A stretch of 27,068 nt of DNA. It comes from an uncultured Victivallales bacterium (GTDB taxonomy: Bacteria; Verrucomicrobiota; Lentisphaeria; Oligosphaerales; JAFGRS01). Shown one piece after another: positions 15,475 through 23,882 of this stretch. A program made the translations under genes and the position numbers. The stretch covers positions 1 through 27,068 of the forward strand of contig CAILKC010000722.1 of the NCBI GenBank assembly GCA_903834675.1, read 5' to 3'. How positions within the stretch are numbered: the first letter of the stretch is position 1; the number at the start of each line of letters is the position of its first letter. The notes beneath the pieces were generated by a model. That model searched no databases and was not told the DNA's origin. It was given only the letters and a program-made list of their open reading frames with translations.

Positions 15475-15598
15475 GCGGAGACGAAACCTGGCTGCTGGCC
15501 CATCGGGCCATCAGCGTGAGTCCAAACCGAGTGTTACCCACTTTCCGCCCCGAAAAACTCTCATAATCGGCTTGGCGCCACACTCCTATCAGTGAACA

Positions 15599-17698
15599 AT
15601 GAAAACTGAGGTATCGGTTGTGATTTCGTTCTCGTGTGCGTTGTTGGCGGTGGCGAAGGCCGAGGACGCGGAGGTTTTCGGCGAGGCGTTCCGGGTGGAG
15701 GGCATCGGCGACAAGGCGATGGCGTTGTGCCTCGAGGGCGATAAGCTGTATGCGGGCGCAGGCTCGTGGTTGTCTGTCTACGATGTTTCGAAACCGCTCG
15801 CGCCGCGGAAACTCGGCGAGGTGGACGGGTTGGGCGGAGTACGCCAGATCGCCGTGCAAAAGGGCATGGCGTATGTTTCCACGCGTGAATACGGATTGTG
15901 GATCGTCGACGCGACGAAGCCGCAAAAGCCGCGTATCCGTTCCCGTTTCGACTGCTGCGAACTCGCGACCGGAGTGGACGTAGCGGGCGACGTCTGCTTC
16001 CTCGGCCAGCGCCAGAACGGCGTGGAGTTTATCGACGTCTCCGACCCGGACAATCCGCGCCATATCGCGATGCGTAAGACGGACGAATCCCAAAGCGTCG
16101 TCTACCGCGACGGGTGGCTCTATTCCGGCGACTGGGGGTCGGCGCATGTCACCGTCTTCGACGCGCACGACATGAAGGCCATCCGCCAGACCGACCACGT
16201 GGAACTCTACGGTTTCGGTGACGGCGTGTGGCTGCAGGGCCGGTACCTGTACGCCGCCACGGGACACCATTCCAAGCACCGCAAGGTGTCAGGCGGCGTG
16301 ATGACCGCCGAGATGAAACGTTTCGGCGGTCCCGCCGACGGCGGCGGCATGGGGCACGGGCTCGATATCTTCGACGTCGCGGACCCGGCGCATCCGAAAC
16401 GCATCGGTCACGTGGACTACCCGCCGTTCTACGCGCGAGGACTCGACATGTGGACGCCCCGCACGTCTGGCAACTTGCTGTTCGCTTCCCAAACGCACAA
16501 CGGTGTGTTCGCCGTGGACATTTCTGACAAAACCAATCCCCGCACCCTCGACCGCTGGGTTTCGCCGAACCCGAAGCATCCGGAATGGCCGAGCGATTGC
16601 GTCGGATCCGTGGCCGTGGCCGACGGCGTCGTGTACGCGGCCGTGAACGGCGCGGGCGTTTTCGCAATTCCGTGTCCGCGCGCGAAGGCGGAGTCATTCG
16701 ACCGCGGCGCACCGCCCCAAAACGCATCCTTCCGCGAACCGTATTCCGTGGATGCGTCCGCCTGGCATGTGTGGAAACCGCTCGACGTCGGCCAGGCGCG
16801 TGGCGTCGCGGTGAGGGGCGATGTCGTCTACGCCGCCTGTGGCGACGCGGGGCTTTACGCCTTGCGAATTCTGCCGAATAACGGCGGGTTCAAGGAGCTC
16901 GCCAAACTGCCGGGACACGGCAAGGTGTTCGATGTGAAGGTGGAAGGAAACCGCCTTTACACGGCCGAAGGACATGACGGATTCGGCGTGTACGAGTTGG
17001 ACGGTGCGGCGCCATTCAAGGAAGTCGCGCGGCTGCCGAGAATCTCCGGTGAAAAGAACCTGGCGCTTTACGTCCAGCCGGCCGTGCCGGGTTGGCTGTT
17101 CTGTTCCGATCGCCGCGGTTTCGAGCTTTATGACGTCCGCGCGTTGCCGGAATTCAAGCACGCGTTACACAGCGGATCGTGTCCGGGTTGGGATAAGTAC
17201 CTCGCGAACGGTTCGCCCGACGGACGTCATGTCGCGTTCAACAACGCCCACACCTCCCTTATGTGGTTTGACCTCGCCGCCGTTCCCGTGCCGCGGCAGA
17301 CCGTTGAGACGAAGGTGAATCGGCTGTCCCTTTCGAATGGCATCTGCACCTTCCGCGACGGGCTGTCCATCGGCAGCGCGAACGGCAGTTACATGTTGCT
17401 CCAGCCCGACGAAGGCGATCCGGCGGACGGAAGCCAATGGACATACCTCAAGTTGCCGGCGGCGTTCCCGGGCGATGGACGGAGTGACGCGATCAACGGC
17501 ATTCCGCGTTCGGACGGTAAGCGGGTGGTCTTCACCAGCCGAATCAGCCGCCGCGCCGCGCTTTACGATTTCACGGACGCCGAGTGTCCCAAGTTGCTGA
17601 ACGCCTGGAAGTTCTCCGGCAATCCGGACATCGCCGATTTCCACGCCGGCAAGGTGGTGATTCCCTGCGGTTACGCGGGCGTGTTGCTGCAAAAATAA
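15599..17698 (+). CDS. secreted LVIVD-repeat beta-propeller protein
   Basis: This 699-aa exported protein has a signal peptide at residues 1 to about 21 (VVISFSCALLAVAKA, cleavage near AKA-ED). The mature part is built of propeller-like repeats of LVIVD type: SVYDVSKPLAPRKLGEV, WIVDATKPQKPRI, FIDVSDPDNPRHIA, DIFDVADPAHPKRIG, AVDISDKTNPRTLDRW. More divergent blades follow (YALRILPNNGGFKELAKL, GVYELDGAAPFKEVARL). Proteins of this kind are surface or periplasmic and their ligands are mostly unknown. There is no Shine-Dalgarno before ATG 15599. Codon use looks different from the flanking genes (frequent GCG, AAA and TTT), which hints at separate ancestry. It stands alone; a mobile-element end begins 2 bp after its stop. 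Confidence 0.85.
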   Translation: MKTEVSVVISFSCALLAVAKAEDAEVFGEAFRVEGIGDKAMALCLEGDKLYAGAGSWLSVYDVSKPLAPRKLGEVDGLGGVRQIAVQKGMAYVSTREYGLWIVDATKPQKPRIRSRFDCCELATGVDVAGDVCFLGQRQNGVEFIDVSDPDNPRHIAMRKTDESQSVVYRDGWLYSGDWGSAHVTVFDAHDMKAIRQTDHVELYGFGDGVWLQGRYLYAATGHHSKHRKVSGGVMTAEMKRFGGPADGGGMGHGLDIFDVADPAHPKRIGHVDYPPFYARGLDMWTPRTSGNLLFASQTHNGVFAVDISDKTNPRTLDRWVSPNPKHPEWPSDCVGSVAVADGVVYAAVNGAGVFAIPCPRAKAESFDRGAPPQNASFREPYSVDASAWHVWKPLDVGQARGVAVRGDVVYAACGDAGLYALRILPNNGGFKELAKLPGHGKVFDVKVEGNRLYTAEGHDGFGVYELDGAAPFKEVARLPRISGEKNLALYVQPAVPGWLFCSDRRGFELYDVRALPEFKHALHSGSCPGWDKYLANGSPDGRHVAFNNAHTSLMWFDLAAVPVPRQTVETKVNRLSLSNGICTFRDGLSIGSANGSYMLLQPDEGDPADGSQWTYLKLPAAFPGDGRSDAINGIPRSDGKRVVFTSRISRRAALYDFTDAECPKLLNAWKFSGNPDIADFHAGKVVIPCGYAGVLLQK

Positions 17699-17699
17699 G

Positions 17700-17714
17700 C
17701 GACCTGTGCAATAA
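17700..17714. mobile_element. solo copy of the MITE/IS terminal 15-mer
   Basis: CGACCTGTGCAATAA begins 2 bp after the LVIVD gene stop and is identical to the left terminal repeat of the element at 26671. It also follows an A-rich stretch (AAAAATAAG), as the other copies do. No matching inverted end was found between here and 21800. The rest of the element has diverged or been replaced by the DUF6788/transposase remnants. Confidence 0.6.
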
Positions 17715-17778
17715 GGATCGCCGCCCCCGGCGCTGAGCCATGGCCATGCTGACGGTGGCCGGGCAGGTCTGCCGCTCC

Positions 17779-18072
17779 CTAGGGCTTGCGCACGGGTGTG
17801 CCTTTGAGCAGACGCATGTGCAGTAGGGTCATCTCGTCAATCAGTTCGGCCAGCCTGCGGTAGTTGGCGGCGTACTGGCGTGCGGTCTCGGCCCTCTCCT
17901 CTCCCAGGTAGATCAGTCGCGTCCTGCCCTTGATGCTGACGGAGAAGTAGGGCTGCTTGTGTCGCGTTCCCATGACCGTGACACTGCCTCTCATCACCGG
18001 CCCGATGGTCTGGATCTCTGCCTGCGCCGCCGCCAGTCTTTCCCTGGTCTGTTTCAGACTCGCTTGCGCCAT
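17779..18072 (-). CDS. DUF6788-like small protein
   Basis: This 97-aa protein begins MAQASLKQTRERLAAAQAEI with an N-terminal coiled coil, then QTIGPVMRGSVTVMG, PYFSVSIKGRTRLIYLGEE and RQYAANYRRLAELIDEM. This order (coiled coil, G-x2-x-R-GS, short beta-strands, then a Tyr-Arg-Leu helix) matches the DUF6788 family, often found near transposase genes. This copy lacks the Cys-containing insert I associate with longer members. Its function is unknown; DNA binding is a guess. GGAG is 7 nt before ATG 18072. It diverges from the transposase-like fragment, with a palindromic promoter between them. Confidence 0.6.
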   Translation of the reverse strand: MAQASLKQTRERLAAAQAEIQTIGPVMRGSVTVMGTRHKQPYFSVSIKGRTRLIYLGEERAETARQYAANYRRLAELIDEMTLLHMRLLKGTPVRKP

Positions 18073-18114
18073 GGTTCCACTCCTGTTTTCCGTTCAACCT
18101 GGCTTGCATTCCCG

Positions 18115-18157
18115 GTGCTATGCGCTATAACATAGCACTAGGGCCGAACGACGGCAA
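18115..18157 (-). promoter_or_regulatory. promoter with overlapping palindromic operator
   Basis: On the minus strand TTGCCG (18152-18157) and TATGTT (18129-18134) are separated by 17 bp, facing the DUF6788 gene 57 bp away. The -10 box overlaps a perfect 8-bp inverted repeat, GTGCTATG/CATAGCAC, with an 8-nt centre (18115-18138). This is the geometry expected of a repressor site. Confidence 0.45.
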
Positions 18158-18207
18158 GCCCGGCGGACGACAGGGCCTGAGGACGGCGGCAGAAGGAGAC
18201 GGGCTTC

Positions 18208-18815
18208 ATGGATGGGTTCAAGGTCAGGATTCGGGTCGAGATCGTGCCCGCGGGTGAAGCCGACGGCGCGCCCCGCGAAGCAGGCGGTATCAGCTACGTC
18301 GATGAAGAGGCCGTCAGGAAGATCTCCGCCGCGCAAGCCATCAGCATCGAGGACATGGAGGAGGTGCTGCTGGAGAACGCCTACGAGGTGATGCGGCGGG
18401 CACTCGGAGAGCACTTCGCCAGAGTGTCAAAAAGGGGGCTCTCGAGCGAGCCAGGCCAGGCGAGCTGATCGAGCCCAATGCCGTGCCGTACCGGGTGGAC
18501 GGCGGGGTGGGTCGGTACGAGTTCACCAGCCATCGGGTCGAGAGGCCGGAAGGATGCTTCAACGCGGCGGTCGACCTCTTCGCCAGGCTCAAGGCAAAGG
18601 GCGTCTACCGCACCCGCTGGTTCCGCCGCAACGGGCTGTTTGCAGGCTGCACAGAGCTCTCGTACCGCAAGACCCTTGAGCAGCTCAACCGCACGCGACA
18701 ACAACCTGGCGGCACCGTGCTGCGCACGCTCTGCAACGCCGCAGAACACGAAGCCGCTGCCGTGGTGGGGCATCTTGACCGGCGGGCCGGCGAACTGCTC
18801 CCGCTGCCGCGCTTC
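18208..18815 (+). pseudogene. transposase-like gene fragment, frameshifted and truncated
   Basis: The first frame (ATG 18208, 86 aa, MDGFKVRIRVEIV...) breaks at the A5G5 run 18429-18438. Reading on in the -1 frame gives KKGALERARPGELIEPNAV, then PYRVDGGVGRYEFTSHR, CFNAAVDLFARLKAKGVYRT and TELSYRKTLEQLNRTRQQPGGT, which looks like one continuous protein. The Arg-rich helix-turn-helix character and SYRKTLEQLNR resemble IS transposases, but I cannot name the family. The similarity ends at about 18800-18815, where a GH172 sequence begins, so the catalytic half is missing. The A5G5 run could be a programmed -1 site, but is more likely decay. Confidence 0.5.
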
Positions 18816-19503
18816 GGACATCCTGCGGTTCTACTGGGACGGCGAGGAGACGCCGTCGATTGAGACCCCTGTGTCGGACTTCTTTGCGGTGGGTCACAAC
18901 AAGTTTGCGCGGGTTAACTCGCTGGCCGTCATCGTCAACCCGGCGTCGGCGTTCAACTGCTACTGGCCAATGCCATTCCGCAAGCACGCGAGGATCACGT
19001 TCACGAACGAGGACAAGGATGAACTGGGGTTGCTGACCTACCAGATCACCTATGCAGAGACCGAGGTGCCGGACTATGCCGGGTACTTCCACGCACAGTG
19101 GCGAAGGGCCGTGACGGAGCGCGCCAACCCTGACTACGTGATCGTCGATGGCATCCAGGGCAAGGGCAAGTATGCCGGGACGTTCCTGGCGTGGACGCAA
19201 CTGTCCGACGGCTGGTTCGGCGAGGGGGAAATCAAGTTCTACATCGATGGGGACACCGGCTTCCCGACCATCTGTGGCACCGGGACCGAGGACTACTTCT
19301 GCGGGAGCTATGGGTTCCCCGAGACCTATAGCACGGCCTACGTCGGCAACGTGCTCAAAGCCGCGGGCGAGAACGGCCCGCCGAAGAGGAGCCTGTACCG
19401 GTGGCACATCATGGACCCGATCTGCTTCGACACCGACCTGCGTGTCACCATTCAGGCCCTGGGGTGGTGGCCGAACGGCAAGTACCAGCCGCTGGCAGAC
19501 GAC
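18814..19503 (+). pseudogene. internal fragment of a GH172/DUF2961 protein
   Basis: These 230 codons encode most of a DUF2961 (GH172) carbohydrate-active domain: DILRFYWDGEETPSIETP, NPASAFNCYWPMPFRKHARI, YFHAQWRRAV, GTFLAWTQLSDGWFGEGE, ICGTGTEDYFCGSYGFPE and VTIQALGWWPNGKYQPLADD. Characterised GH172 enzymes act on fructose or arabinose-containing glycans. The N-terminal part before the YWDGE strand and the last part after PLADD are absent. On the left it joins a transposase-like fragment. On the right, at 19503, it joins the hybrid-kinase gene on the other strand. A pseudogene is the safest call. Confidence 0.75.
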
Positions 19504-21229
19504 ACCCCCCCAGCGCCTGCTCTACCTGTTGGATCAGGTCCGGGTGACGAAATGGCTTGCGGATGTAGGAGAACGCCCCGGCGTCCAGCATCTCCTGCAC
19601 GCTGCTCTCCAGGCTATAGCCCGAGGCGAGGATTGCCTTGATCTGGGGATTCGTCTTGCGCATGGCAACGAATGCGTCACGGCCATTCATCCTCGGCATG
19701 TTCATGTCCAGGATCACGATGTCGATGTGCTTCCACGACTTCCTGTAGTGGTCGACGGCCTCGACCCCGTCATTGGCGGTGGTGACTTCGTGCCCCTTAC
19801 TGCGCAACAGTCTGGCAGTGAACTCCCTCAGCATCTCTTCGTCGTCTACGAGTAGAATCCTAACGCTGGCAGTTGCCTTTGCCACCGGATTGCCCGCTTC
19901 TATCGCCCCCCGTGCCTCCTGCCGCGACAAGGGCAGGTGGAGGGTCACGGTTGTGCCCTTCCCGGCCTCACTGTCCACCCCAATGGCCCCGCGATGGTTG
20001 ACGATGGTACCGTGAACTGAGGCCAGTCCCAAGCCCGTGCCTTTACCTGGCTCCTTCGTCGTGAAGAACGGCTCGAACAGACGTGCCAGGGTCTTCTCGT
20101 CCATGCCGATGCCGGTATCGGTCACCGTGATTCGCAGGTAGTCGCCCGGCTCAAGGTCGAACCTGCTCTTGCCGCAGAACTCCTCGTCCAGCCTGACGGC
20201 GTCGGTCGAGAACCCGAGTTCGCCCCCCTCAGGCATGGCATCGCAGGCGTTGAGGCCAAGGTTGAGCAGGACGTTCTGGAGTTGCGTCGGGTCGCCGCTG
20301 GTGGTCGGCGGCATGGCGTCAAGGCGCTGTGTGATGCCGATGCGTTTGTCGACGCTGCGCCCCAGAAGGGAGACGACCTCGGCCACCGTCTCGTGAAGGT
20401 TGACCGGCACCGTTCGGTATTTCCCCTGGCGCGCGAACGCCAGCAGCTTGCTGGTCAGGTCGCGGCTCCTGATACACAACCGGATGATGCCATCGATATA
20501 CAAGCGGGATTCCTCGTCCTGGGTCTTGGTCAGCAAGAGGTCCGCGCAGTTCATGATGCCGCCAAGCTGGTTGTTGAAATCGTGAGCCACACCGCCCGCC
20601 AGCCGCCCCAGCGACTCCAACTTCTGCACCTGCTGAAGCTGGGCTTCGAGCGCAGACTTCTCTGCCTCCGCCTGCTTGCGCCCGGTGATGTCACTGAGCG
20701 TGACGTAGCTTACCGGCTCACCCTCGACATCCGGCGTGGTGGTGACGGCCAGCTGCACCCAGAATACGGTGCCGTCACTCTTGAGCATCCGCAGTTCGCA
20801 CGCTTGCGGCCTACCGGGGTCGGAATCCTGCTTGCGGCAGAGGTAGTAGAGGTCAAGATCCTCCTTGAGGATGTACCGGGAGAGGGGGCCGCTGAGCAGC
20901 GTGCTACGAGCCACGCCCAACAGGGCGGCGGCAGCGAGGTTGGCTTCCTGGATCAGGCCCTTCTCGCGGAGTGTGACATAGCCGACCGGGGCCAGGTCGT
21001 AGAGGCTAAAATAGCGCGACCGCGAGGCGTCTAGTTCCGCCTGGGTGCTGCGTAGTTCCTCATTCTGCATCTCCAGCTCGATCTGATGCACCCGCAGCTC
21101 GTGGAGCGCCCGGCGCATATCCTCGGGCGACATCGCGACCGAGATTGAGGCGGCTTCCTTCCGCGCCATCTCTTCGGCCTGCCGGCGCAGTTCAGCAGCG
21201 TCCTCTGTGCGAGTGAGCTTGCTGGTCAT
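19445..21229 (-). CDS. PAS hybrid sensor histidine kinase with receiver, altered C-terminus
   Basis: This 594-aa cytoplasmic hybrid kinase has no membrane segment. An N-terminal coiled coil (10-70) leads to a PAS domain (about 70-185, ending VTLSDITGRKQAE). The HisKA domain has His216 in GGVAHDFNNQ. HATPase motifs are an N-box LLNLGLNACDAM, DTGIGMDE, and GKGTGLGLASVHG. A C-terminal receiver follows with DD462-463, phospho-acceptor Asp508 in VILDMNMP, and Lys558 in YIRKPF. The start is ATG 21229 with GAGG upstream; the open frame further upstream looks non-coding. The last 19 residues (CRLPAAGTCRSATTPGPEW) are antisense translation of the GH172 fragment, so the native stop was lost at a junction near 19503. 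The receiver itself seems complete, so the protein may still work. Its partner and signal are unknown. Confidence 0.88.
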   Translation of the reverse strand: MTSKLTRTEDAAELRRQAEEMARKEAASISVAMSPEDMRRALHELRVHQIELEMQNEELRSTQAELDASRSRYFSLYDLAPVGYVTLREKGLIQEANLAAAALLGVARSTLLSGPLSRYILKEDLDLYYLCRKQDSDPGRPQACELRMLKSDGTVFWVQLAVTTTPDVEGEPVSYVTLSDITGRKQAEAEKSALEAQLQQVQKLESLGRLAGGVAHDFNNQLGGIMNCADLLLTKTQDEESRLYIDGIIRLCIRSRDLTSKLLAFARQGKYRTVPVNLHETVAEVVSLLGRSVDKRIGITQRLDAMPPTTSGDPTQLQNVLLNLGLNACDAMPEGGELGFSTDAVRLDEEFCGKSRFDLEPGDYLRITVTDTGIGMDEKTLARLFEPFFTTKEPGKGTGLGLASVHGTIVNHRGAIGVDSEAGKGTTVTLHLPLSRQEARGAIEAGNPVAKATASVRILLVDDEEMLREFTARLLRSKGHEVTTANDGVEAVDHYRKSWKHIDIVILDMNMPRMNGRDAFVAMRKTNPQIKAILASGYSLESSVQEMLDAGAFSYIRKPFRHPDLIQQVEQALGGCRLPAAGTCRSATTPGPEW

Positions 21230-21794
21230 GGGCACCTCAACCTCTCGATCTGTGGCTGCGGATACTCTGCCCCACCCCACCAAGGTGGCAGCGCCCCCCC
21301 TCCGACCCAACCCCATAACCAAAGTACTGTCGCCGGACCTGTATGCAATGCGGCCCAAACGCCAGTACGCCCCGCCGCGAACGCCCTTGGGAAAGCCCGG
21401 CTGGTGCCACCCTCCCCGCCAACGCCTCTGACCGACGGTGACTCTCCTATCACCCCGAATCTCAGCCCTGGTAACTACAATCATCTGGAAACAGCGACGT
21501 GAAGGGGTTCGACTTCGCGTTTCGGGTGGGCATATTGGCTGTCATGCCTGAGGTTCAGAGCTCAGGAAGCGACGCCCGGCGACACGCAAGGTAGATGCCG
21601 TTCGAAAACCGGCAAGGGGTTGCGTTTCAGTCCGACTGTCGGCCTTGGAGGGAGCAGGTGGTCGCCGGTTCGGGGGCCGAAACGACCGGCGTTTAGCTGG
21701 CGCAATCTAAGCTGCACGTCCGCTGCCACGAGCCCGAGAGGCTCTTTTCAGCGATCGAAAGGCGAAAGATGCACCCCGAGTGGGCGAGGTATTC
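21230..21794. other. 565-bp divergent intergenic region between two kinase genes
   Basis: This region should hold the promoters of both hybrid-kinase genes. It includes a C-rich run near 21293-21316 and open frames of low credibility on both strands. I saw no clear -35/-10 pair, operator or RNA structure. Confidence 0.5.
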
Positions 21795-23825
21795 ATGAGC
21801 TGCAATGGCAAGCCGGTTAGCGAGGTTGGGCCGGTTGGCGCCAGCGAGCCTCCGCCGGAGGCAGGGGATGGGCTTTTCCAGGTTGAGGCGGCGCTACGCC
21901 GCAGCGAGCGGAAGTACCGCGAACTGGTTGAACACGCCAATAGTATCATTCTGCACTGGACCCGGGACGGTCTGATCACCTTCCTGAACGAGTTTGGCCA
22001 GCGCTTCTTTGGTTACACGGAGGCCGAGATCCTTGGCCAGCACGTGGTGGGCACCATCGTTCCCGAAACCGAGACTACGGGCCGGGACCTGCGCCCGCTG
22101 ATGGACCACATCTGTGCCAACCCGCACGCGTTCGAGCGCAATGTCAACGAGAACATGCGTCGAAATGGGGAGAGGGTCTGGATCGACTGGACCAACAGGT
22201 TCAGTCTAGACGACCAGGGCCAGGTCACAGGCATCCTGAGCATCGGCTCGGACATCACCGAGCACCGGCGCACAGAGGAAGCGTTACGCGAGAGCGAGGC
22301 AGGTTTTCGCGCCATGTTCGAAGTCGCCTGCATCGGGATCGCGCAGGCCGATCTGCGTACCGGGCGGTGGCTGCGGGTGAATCGGAGGATGTGTGAGATC
22401 ACCGGCTACTCAGCCGAGGAAATGCTCAATCTGCGGATCGCGGAGATCACCCATCCCGCGGACCGCGCCTTGGATTCGGAGCTTTTCCGGCGGCTGGTGC
22501 AGGGCCAGGCGCCAGACTACCGCCTGGAGAAGCGTTACCTGCGCAAGGGCGGCACGGTGGCCTGGGTCAATGTGAATGTGACCGTCATCCGCGATGCCGC
22601 GGGTCAGCCCCTGCGGACCATGGCTACCATTGAGGACATCACCGAGCGCAGGCAGGCGGCGGAGGAAAAGGCCAGGCTCGAGGAACAGCTCCGGCAGGCG
22701 CAGAAGCTAGAGTCTGTGGGGCGACTAGCAGGCGGCGTGGCCCACGATTTTAACAACCTGCTCATGGGCATGATGAATTACGTCGAGCTCTGCCGCGACG
22801 AGCTGCCGCCAGGACACCCCGCGCGCTGCTACCTGGACGAGATCACCCACGACGCCCAGCGCTCGGCGGCTATCACCCAACAACTCCTCGCCTTCGCCCG
22901 TAAGCAGGTCATTACGCCTAAGGTGCTGGACATGAATGACGTCCTGGCGGGCATGCTCAAGATGCTGGGGCACCTGATGGGCGAGGACATTGCCTTGATC
23001 TGGATGCCGGGCGCGCCCCTGTGGCCGGTCAGTATCGATCCTGGCCAACTCGACCAGATTCTGGCGAACCTCTGCGTCAATGCCCGTGACGCCATCGCCG
23101 GGGTGGGCAGAGTTACCATCGAGACCGCGAATACCAGGTTGGACCAGGCTTACTGTGCCACGCAGCCGGAGGCGGTGCCCGGCGACTACGTCCGGCTGGC
23201 GGTCGGCGACAGCGGCTGCGGCATGAGCGAGGACGTGCTCGCCCACATCTTCGAGCCCTTCTACACCACCAAGGAGGTGGGCAAAGGGACCGGCCTGGGG
23301 CTGGCCACCGTGTACGGTATCGTCGAACAGAACCACGGGCACATCGCGGTCCACAGCGAGGTGGGCAAGGGGACAACCTTCCATCTCTATCTGCCACGCG
23401 CGGCCGCGGCGGCCCCTGCGGGAGCGGTTGCCGTAGCTCCGGTCGCACTGCCTCGCGGCACCGAGACGATCCTGGTGGCCGAGGACGAGAAGTCTGTTCG
23501 TGTCACCTCGTGTCGTTTTCTTGAACTGCTTGGCTACACCGTACTGGCGGCGGCAACGCCGACGGAAGCACTGCGCCTGGCTGGCGCGCATACCGGCCCG
23601 ATTCATCTGCTCCTGACCGATGTGATCATGCCCGGCATGAACGGACCGGACCTGGCCGGGCTGCTTGCCGAAGGACGTCCCAAGCTGAAGTGCCTGTTCA
23701 TGTCGGGCTATACCGCCGACGTGATGATGCGCCGAGGCATGCTGGGCGCTGGCAGGCCGTTCCTGTCCAAGCCCTTCTCCCGGGACGACCTGGCTCGCAA
23801 AGTGCGTGAGATGCTGGACCTATAG
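21795..23825 (+). CDS. PAS-PAS hybrid sensor histidine kinase with receiver
   Basis: This 676-aa soluble hybrid kinase has PAS1 at about 35-160 (ending IGSDITEHRRTEE) and PAS2 at about 165-288 (ending TIEDITERRQAAE). HisKA has phospho-acceptor His317 in LAGGVAHDFNN. The HATPase has ILANLCVNARDAI, GDSGCGMSE and GKGTGLGLATVYGIV. After an Ala/Pro linker comes a receiver with ED563-564, Asp609 in LLTDVIMPGMNG and Lys659 in FLSKPF. This architecture matches the neighbouring divergent kinase plus one PAS domain, so the two are probably related by duplication. ATG 21795 is preferred to GTG 21780 because GAGG lies 6 nt before it. No cognate response regulator is adjacent, so output must be through the built-in receiver or a distant partner. 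Confidence 0.9.
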   Translation: MSCNGKPVSEVGPVGASEPPPEAGDGLFQVEAALRRSERKYRELVEHANSIILHWTRDGLITFLNEFGQRFFGYTEAEILGQHVVGTIVPETETTGRDLRPLMDHICANPHAFERNVNENMRRNGERVWIDWTNRFSLDDQGQVTGILSIGSDITEHRRTEEALRESEAGFRAMFEVACIGIAQADLRTGRWLRVNRRMCEITGYSAEEMLNLRIAEITHPADRALDSELFRRLVQGQAPDYRLEKRYLRKGGTVAWVNVNVTVIRDAAGQPLRTMATIEDITERRQAAEEKARLEEQLRQAQKLESVGRLAGGVAHDFNNLLMGMMNYVELCRDELPPGHPARCYLDEITHDAQRSAAITQQLLAFARKQVITPKVLDMNDVLAGMLKMLGHLMGEDIALIWMPGAPLWPVSIDPGQLDQILANLCVNARDAIAGVGRVTIETANTRLDQAYCATQPEAVPGDYVRLAVGDSGCGMSEDVLAHIFEPFYTTKEVGKGTGLGLATVYGIVEQNHGHIAVHSEVGKGTTFHLYLPRAAAAAPAGAVAVAPVALPRGTETILVAEDEKSVRVTSCRFLELLGYTVLAAATPTEALRLAGAHTGPIHLLLTDVIMPGMNGPDLAGLLAEGRPKLKCLFMSGYTADVMMRRGMLGAGRPFLSKPFSRDDLARKVREMLDL

Positions 23826-23882
23826 GAGCCGCGGTCCGGCCGTCGGCGGCTGGCGCCAAAGAACTGAGGGAGTGGACCGATC

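Noticed and set aside
5994..15560. Genomic island integrated at tRNA-Gly
   Set aside because: The position fits, but I found no integrase and no direct repeat of the tRNA 3' end at a right boundary, so it remains only a possibility.
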